Assembly: GCF_020054945.1 (NCBI RefSeq)
Contig: NZ_JAIHAU010000019.1
Span: 1 to 46,876, forward strand
DNA from: Mahella sp.
GTDB taxonomy: Bacteria; Bacillota; Clostridia; Mahellales; Mahellaceae
Reading direction: 5' to 3'
DNA length: 46,876 nt
The translations under genes were made by a program, and so were the position numbers. Numbering within the stretch: position 1 is the stretch's first letter; each line of letters starts with the position of its first letter. Positions 44,140-46,876 of the stretch are shown here, piece by piece. The notes under the pieces are model-generated. The model saw only the letters and a list, made by a program, of their open reading frames with translations, was not told the origin of the DNA and ran no database searches.

Positions 44140-44994
44140 TTATGCGTGTGAATCCCTTTGTTTATTAGCAAATCGTTCCAGCGTATCTTCAAGATTCAGA
44201 ACATCGGTCATATCATAAACGCCCTTTCGTCCGGCAATAAATTTAGCCGCTTTAATAGCCCCTTTAGCGAATGCAGAGCGGGTAAAAGACCGATGAATTA
44301 TCTCCACGCTATCTTCACCGCTGGCAAACATCACTTTATGTACACCAACTATACCACCAGCCCTTAGAGAATGTATGGGTATAACATTCGCTCCCCTTAA
44401 AGATATGGCATCATTTTCAGTTAATATCTTAACGCTATCCTCTATATCACGCCCTTCGGATATGCTTTCCGCTATTTTTATAGCCGTACCGGATGGTATA
44501 TCCTTTTTATCTTTAAAATGTTCCTCCATTATTTCCACATCATAATCATCCAATAATTGAGCTGCAATTTTGCATAAAAACTGCAATACATTTACGCCAA
44601 GCGTAATATTAGGTGCTATAACCATACCTACTTTGTTTTGAACGGCTATGCCCCGAAGTTTCTGAAACTGTATATCGGTAAACCCAGTAGTTGCTATTAC
44701 CATATTTACCTTATTGCGTGCTAATACTGGCGCATTTGTCATACAAGCCTCCGGATTAGTGAAGTCTATAGCTACATCAGGTTTAAAAATCCTTAACCCT
44801 TCATTTAACAAGTCGCTACCCATTACTTTTATGCCTGTATCAGATATGCCCAATAGAGCTCCCACATCCAGTCCTATCTTATCACTACCGGGCCTACACA
44901 CAGCCATAACCAATTGAATATCCTTTCTCCCTATCATGTTCTTCGCTACTATCTTGCCCGTTCTGCCTAATCCCATCATACATACTTTAAGCAT
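44140..44994 (-). CDS. dapB: Dihydrodipicolinate reductase family protein
   Basis: The 284-residue protein has an N-terminal nucleotide-binding fold (VCMMGLGRTGKIVAKN). IDFTNPEA and TTGFTDIQ follow, then EEHFKDKKDIPSGTA, which keeps the catalytic His and Lys of DapB although the usual second His is Phe. LRAGGIVGVHKVMFASG is also present. This fits DapB, which reduces the dihydrodipicolinate precursor for lysine and diaminopimelate. The GxxGRMG motif is altered (GLGRTG), so a related dehydrogenase cannot be excluded. The start has AGGAGG. No other lysine genes are nearby. Confidence 0.78.
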   Translation of the reverse strand: MLKVCMMGLGRTGKIVAKNMIGRKDIQLVMAVCRPGSDKIGLDVGALLGISDTGIKVMGSDLLNEGLRIFKPDVAIDFTNPEACMTNAPVLARNKVNMVIATTGFTDIQFQKLRGIAVQNKVGMVIAPNITLGVNVLQFLCKIAAQLLDDYDVEIMEEHFKDKKDIPSGTAIKIAESISEGRDIEDSVKILTENDAISLRGANVIPIHSLRAGGIVGVHKVMFASGEDSVEIIHRSFTRSAFAKGAIKAAKFIAGRKGVYDMTDVLNLEDTLERFANKQRDSHA

Positions 44995-45076
44995 CTTTCT
45001 TTTACCTCCTTAAAACGGTATTATTCAGACTTAAACATCGAATTTGCATCCATATTATTACATCTAGTGAGAAAAA

Positions 45077-45104
45077 TAAAACCGTGGAGTTAACCACGGC
45101 TTTA
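45077..45104 (-). terminator. Terminator in the dapB leader
   Basis: On the minus strand, CCGTGG and CCACGG close a six-base loop and are followed by TTTTATTTTT. It lies between the structured leader and the dapB start, as expected for an attenuating riboswitch. Confidence 0.7.
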
Positions 45105-45135
45105 TTGTCCGTCATATAATCATATCACCGTTCAC

Positions 45136-45222
45136 TCCCTTTCAACGCTTACGAGGTTAGCTGACAGGCTCGAGCTGAAAGAGTTGCTCTATCCTTTCGG
45201 AATACGCCTCATTGTCAAGCAA
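45136..45222 (-). ncRNA. Structured dapB leader resembling a ydaO-type (c-di-AMP) riboswitch
   Basis: On the minus strand the 3' part reads GTCAGCTAACCTCGTAAGCG and is followed by TTGAAAGGGAG, very close to the conserved 3' end of ydaO/yuaA riboswitches. The 5' part has ATTCCGAAAGGATAGAG and CAACTC, like the 5' core. GCTT (45217-45220) can pair with AAGC (45147-45150), and ATGAGG with CCTCGT. The central arm is much shorter than in standard ydaO RNAs (about 85 instead of about 150 bases), so it may be a variant or a deletion derivative. The match is from memory. Confidence 0.5.
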
Positions 45223-45254
45223 ATATTCCCTATAATTGGTATAGTAAATTTGCC

Positions 45255-45263
45255 ATTATAACA
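45255..45263 (-). promoter_or_regulatory. Extended -10 promoter of the dapB leader
   Basis: TGTTATAAT occurs on the minus strand about 35 bases upstream of the structured leader, with no good -35 box. It would start a transcript through leader, terminator and dapB. Confidence 0.4.
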
Positions 45264-45304
45264 ATCGCTTCTTTGACAGTTTGAAATAGAATAACAATCT
45301 ATAA

Positions 45305-45340
45305 ATTCCTTGCAATTAACGAGTTTGCAGGGATTTTTTT
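45305..45340 (+). terminator. Plus-strand terminator without an intact gene upstream
   Basis: TTCCTTGCAA pairs with TTGCAGGGA (allowing G-U), followed by seven T residues on the plus strand. No plus-strand gene precedes it in the window, so it may come with the inserted mobile-element debris. The rest of 45264-45427 shows only AT-rich sequence and a TATAAT about 30 bases before the transposase start. Confidence 0.55.
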
Positions 45341-45427
45341 GCGCCAAAAATGTGAGAAATAATAGTAGCGTTCAGTAACGTATTGTGGTATAATTGGCAT
45401 AATAGATTTTGAATATGAGGGTTTGCC

Positions 45428-46056
45428 ATGTTCCTAAAATCAGCGACTAACAAAAAACCGGCCGCACATACTTAAGCATGGTTGAGAGCTATCGGCAAAA
45501 GGGAAAGAAGTATCCATGTACTTCGACTATTGAATCGTTCGGATATCTAGATGAACTCCAAAAGATCTACGATGACCCGATTGCGCATTTTACAGCCTAT
45601 GTGGAGGAAAAGAATAAACAAAAAGCCAACGAGGATGCCGAGTATATCGTGAGAGAACGTAAGGATACTATGCTTCCAAAAAATACGGCAGGGCGCAAGA
45701 ATTTCGGCTATATTGCCATCCTGAAAATATACTATGAGCTTGGTCTGGACCGCTTACTTGTCAACAGACAGAGAGGCAGAAATTTCGGCTACAATACAAG
45801 TTCTATCCTGAAGCTGCTTGTTGTTTCGCGTATCCTTGATCCTGCCTAGAAAAAGCACACTTTCGAACAGCGGGGTACTTATTTCGACTTTGAGAAATAA
45901 GATGCTTTCTCTCTTTCGGACATATACAGGTCGCTAACATTTTTTGCTGAGATCGATTCTGTTTTACAGCTTCACATTCACAAACAGATCACGGAAAAGT
46001 ATGGTCGTAACACCAACTTAATCTATTACGATACTACAAACTACTACTTTGTGTAA
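45428..46056 (+). pseudogene. Degenerate IS1634/IS4-superfamily transposase
   Basis: Starting MFLKSATNKK, the reading frame shifts by one base in an A-run. It continues as KTGRTYLSMVESYRQKGKKYP and ESFGYLDELQKIYDDP, typical of the N-terminus of IS1634-type transposases. The frame meets stop codons at 45847 and 45898. It still reads SLSDIYRSLTFFAEI and LIYYDTTNYYFV, the first catalytic-Asp segment of the DDE domain, before ending. Most of the catalytic domain is missing. The longest open piece is 45478-45849 (123 residues). Confidence 0.82.
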
Positions 46057-46063
46057 ACCGATA

Positions 46064-46102
46064 ATAGCCGCAGATCCCTATATTTCTGGGGTTTGCGGCT
46101 AT
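46064..46102. terminator. Hairpin after the transposase remnant
   Basis: ATAGCCGCA and TGCGGCTAT form a perfect 9-bp stem extended by a CCC/GGG pairing. T-rich sequence follows on the plus strand. It can act as a terminator in either direction. Confidence 0.55.
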
Positions 46103-46134
46103 ATTTATATTTATTTACTGCTAAACTCAAGTTA

Positions 46135-46174
46135 TAACACGCAAAACATAAAAATGCAAATATTTTTTAAGGCT
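46135..46174. repeat. 40-bp direct repeat, copy 2
   Basis: This stretch matches 44083-44122 at 39 of 40 positions. On the minus strand it also gives a promoter-like TTGCAT-17-TATAAC with an extended -10, which would fire into the IS debris. The hexaloop leader is not duplicated with it. Confidence 0.9.
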
Positions 46175-46214
46175 ATATTATCATTCTATGATAATGTCAT
46201 GTATGGAAGAGGAG

Positions 46215-46333
46215 GTGCGCCTGTTCGGCGCTAGATATATAGCTCGGTGAGATATCGAGTCCGGCAAAGTCCAGCCAACAGCCGGTACCCACTTCTGGAG
46301 CCGAAACCGCGAGGAAGGCTTAAGCGTGAATAT
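46215..46333 (+). mobile_element. 5' fragment of a group II intron
   Basis: The sequence starts GTGCGCC, the typical group II intron 5' boundary, and continues with GGCGCTAGATATATAGCTC, then GAGTCCGGCAAAGTCCAGCC and AACAGCCGGTACCC. These are characteristic of domain I of bacterial group II introns. It is cut off after about 120 bases, where the patatin-like gene ends on the other strand. No intron-encoded reverse transcriptase and no domains V-VI are present. A perfect ATTATCAT/ATGATAAT hairpin lies about 20 bases upstream. Confidence 0.65.
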
Positions 46334-46876
46334 TCAGGATCTATGTAAATCTTTCTTTATCTCCTGGATAATAGGTTCAGCAGCTTTTAAACCTATATTT
46401 ATACATTTTTCTGCCTGATCAAATCTATACCACCTTATATTATTTACCTTTGACTTTATTACATAAACTTTTCCCCCATAATTTGTTTCTTTGTTACTTT
46501 CATATAAATTACTGTTTAATAATCTCATCGTTGTAACCGTAATAGCTATAATTTCTGGCAGTACTTTTTTTAAGTTAAAGTATATTTCAAAATATATTGT
46601 TTTATTATTGCTTAACAAAATTCTTTCAATATTATTCCCAAGCTGATAAAATGCTTTGTCAAATATTCTAGCATCTATATTTGAACTCACATCAGAAACT
46701 ATAACTACATCTGCACCTAATCTGAATGCTAAATTTCTTGCATCAAAATTAATAATCGAACCATCAACCAATTTGGCACCATGAAATTCTACAGGTTCAA
46801 ATATAATAGGTATAGAAATACTTGCCCTTACGGCCTTTATTACATTACCTTCTGAAAATATTATCTCTTTACCTGT
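46334..46876 (-). CDS. Patatin-like phospholipase, C-terminal part (cut by the window edge)
   Basis: The visible 180 residues include GNVIKAVRASISIPIIFEPV and LVDGSIINFDARNLAFRLGADVVIVSDVS. These hold the Asp of the patatin Ser-Asp dyad in its DG motif and match bacterial patatin/RssA-type lipid hydrolases. The GxSxG serine lies beyond the window. The gene is markedly richer in A and T than the conserved blocks. The stop codon sits next to the group II intron fragment. An internal TTG at 46771 could be misread as the start, but similarity continues upstream. Confidence 0.8.
   Translation of the reverse strand, partial: TGKEIIFSEGNVIKAVRASISIPIIFEPVEFHGAKLVDGSIINFDARNLAFRLGADVVIVSDVSSNIDARIFDKAFYQLGNNIERILLSNNKTIYFEIYFNLKKVLPEIIAITVTTMRLLNSNLYESNKETNYGGKVYVIKSKVNNIRWYRFDQAEKCINIGLKAAEPIIQEIKKDLHRS

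Noticed and set aside
45136-45222. Lysine riboswitch (L box) for dapB
   Set aside because: The leader lacks the AGAGGTGC start, the AGTA element and the GCCGAAG core of lysine riboswitches; the ydaO-like 3' core fits better.
45478-45849. Intact 123-aa transposase gene
   Set aside because: The frame continues past its stop with conserved transposase sequence and a second stop, and its true N-terminus is in another frame, so it is a piece of a pseudogene.

Overview
The window reads as chromosome of a spore-forming, fermentative, anaerobic member of the Clostridia. Supporting marks are a spoVM micro-gene, bofC and Spo0E-like genes, a PASTA-domain kinase, pta-ackA, a biotin-dependent sodium-pump decarboxylase set and a 2-hydroxyacyl-CoA dehydratase activase operon. 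The CRISPR repeat type and the gene mix recall thermophilic or moderately thermophilic lineages such as Mahella or Caldicoprobacter, but that placement is a guess. Almost everything is on the minus strand, so operons read from high to low coordinates.

Layout, in ascending coordinates. 1-17 kb: the conserved Firmicutes block yicC-remA-gmk-rpoZ-coaBC-priA-def-fmt-(yugP-like)-rsmB-rlmN-PP2C-PASTA kinase-rsgA-rpe-thiN, ending in two micro-genes: a 52-aa membrane protein and the 26-aa SpoVM. rqcH lies upstream in its own unit. 17-20.5 kb: a dehydratase-activase operon with a small cysteine protein. 20.7 kb: an HPr-like protein without the active-site histidine. 21-26 kb: a carboxyltransferase/biotin carrier/Na+ pump operon (mmdA, oadG, biotin carrier, oadB, oadA). 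26-31 kb: speB, speE, rluB, dacF-like, bofC-like, yebC. 31-34 kb: a Spo0E-like micro-gene, ackA, pta. 34-35 kb: a transporter on the plus strand. 35-37.5 kb: tRNA-Ala, a degenerate CRISPR/cas remnant, an HD-GYP protein, an ANTAR regulator. 37.5-44 kb: glnA and an archaeal-type multi-gene glutamate synthase operon. 44-46.9 kb: dapB with a structured leader, then mobile-element debris (IS1634-type transposase pseudogene, 5' fragment of a group II intron) and a patatin-like gene that runs off the window.

The most interesting signals are these. (1) The leaders of glnA and the glutamate synthase operon each hold a hairpin with an AAYGGC hexaloop followed by a terminator-like hairpin, while an ANTAR RNA-binding regulator sits just behind glnA. 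This looks like a local antitermination circuit for nitrogen assimilation. (2) Three genes (yicC, the FMN/ferredoxin subunit and the GXGXG subunit of glutamate synthase) each show the same lesion: an internal loss of roughly 100-170 bp (estimated from remembered homologues) with a change of frame, with both ends of the protein still recognisable. (3) A two-repeat CRISPR remnant abuts what looks like a fused Csx2/Csx20-type cas fragment. (4) A 40-bp sequence that carries the glutamate synthase promoter is repeated 2 kb away beyond the IS debris. (5) dapB is preceded by a structured leader with features of the ydaO (c-di-AMP) riboswitch but with a reduced core.
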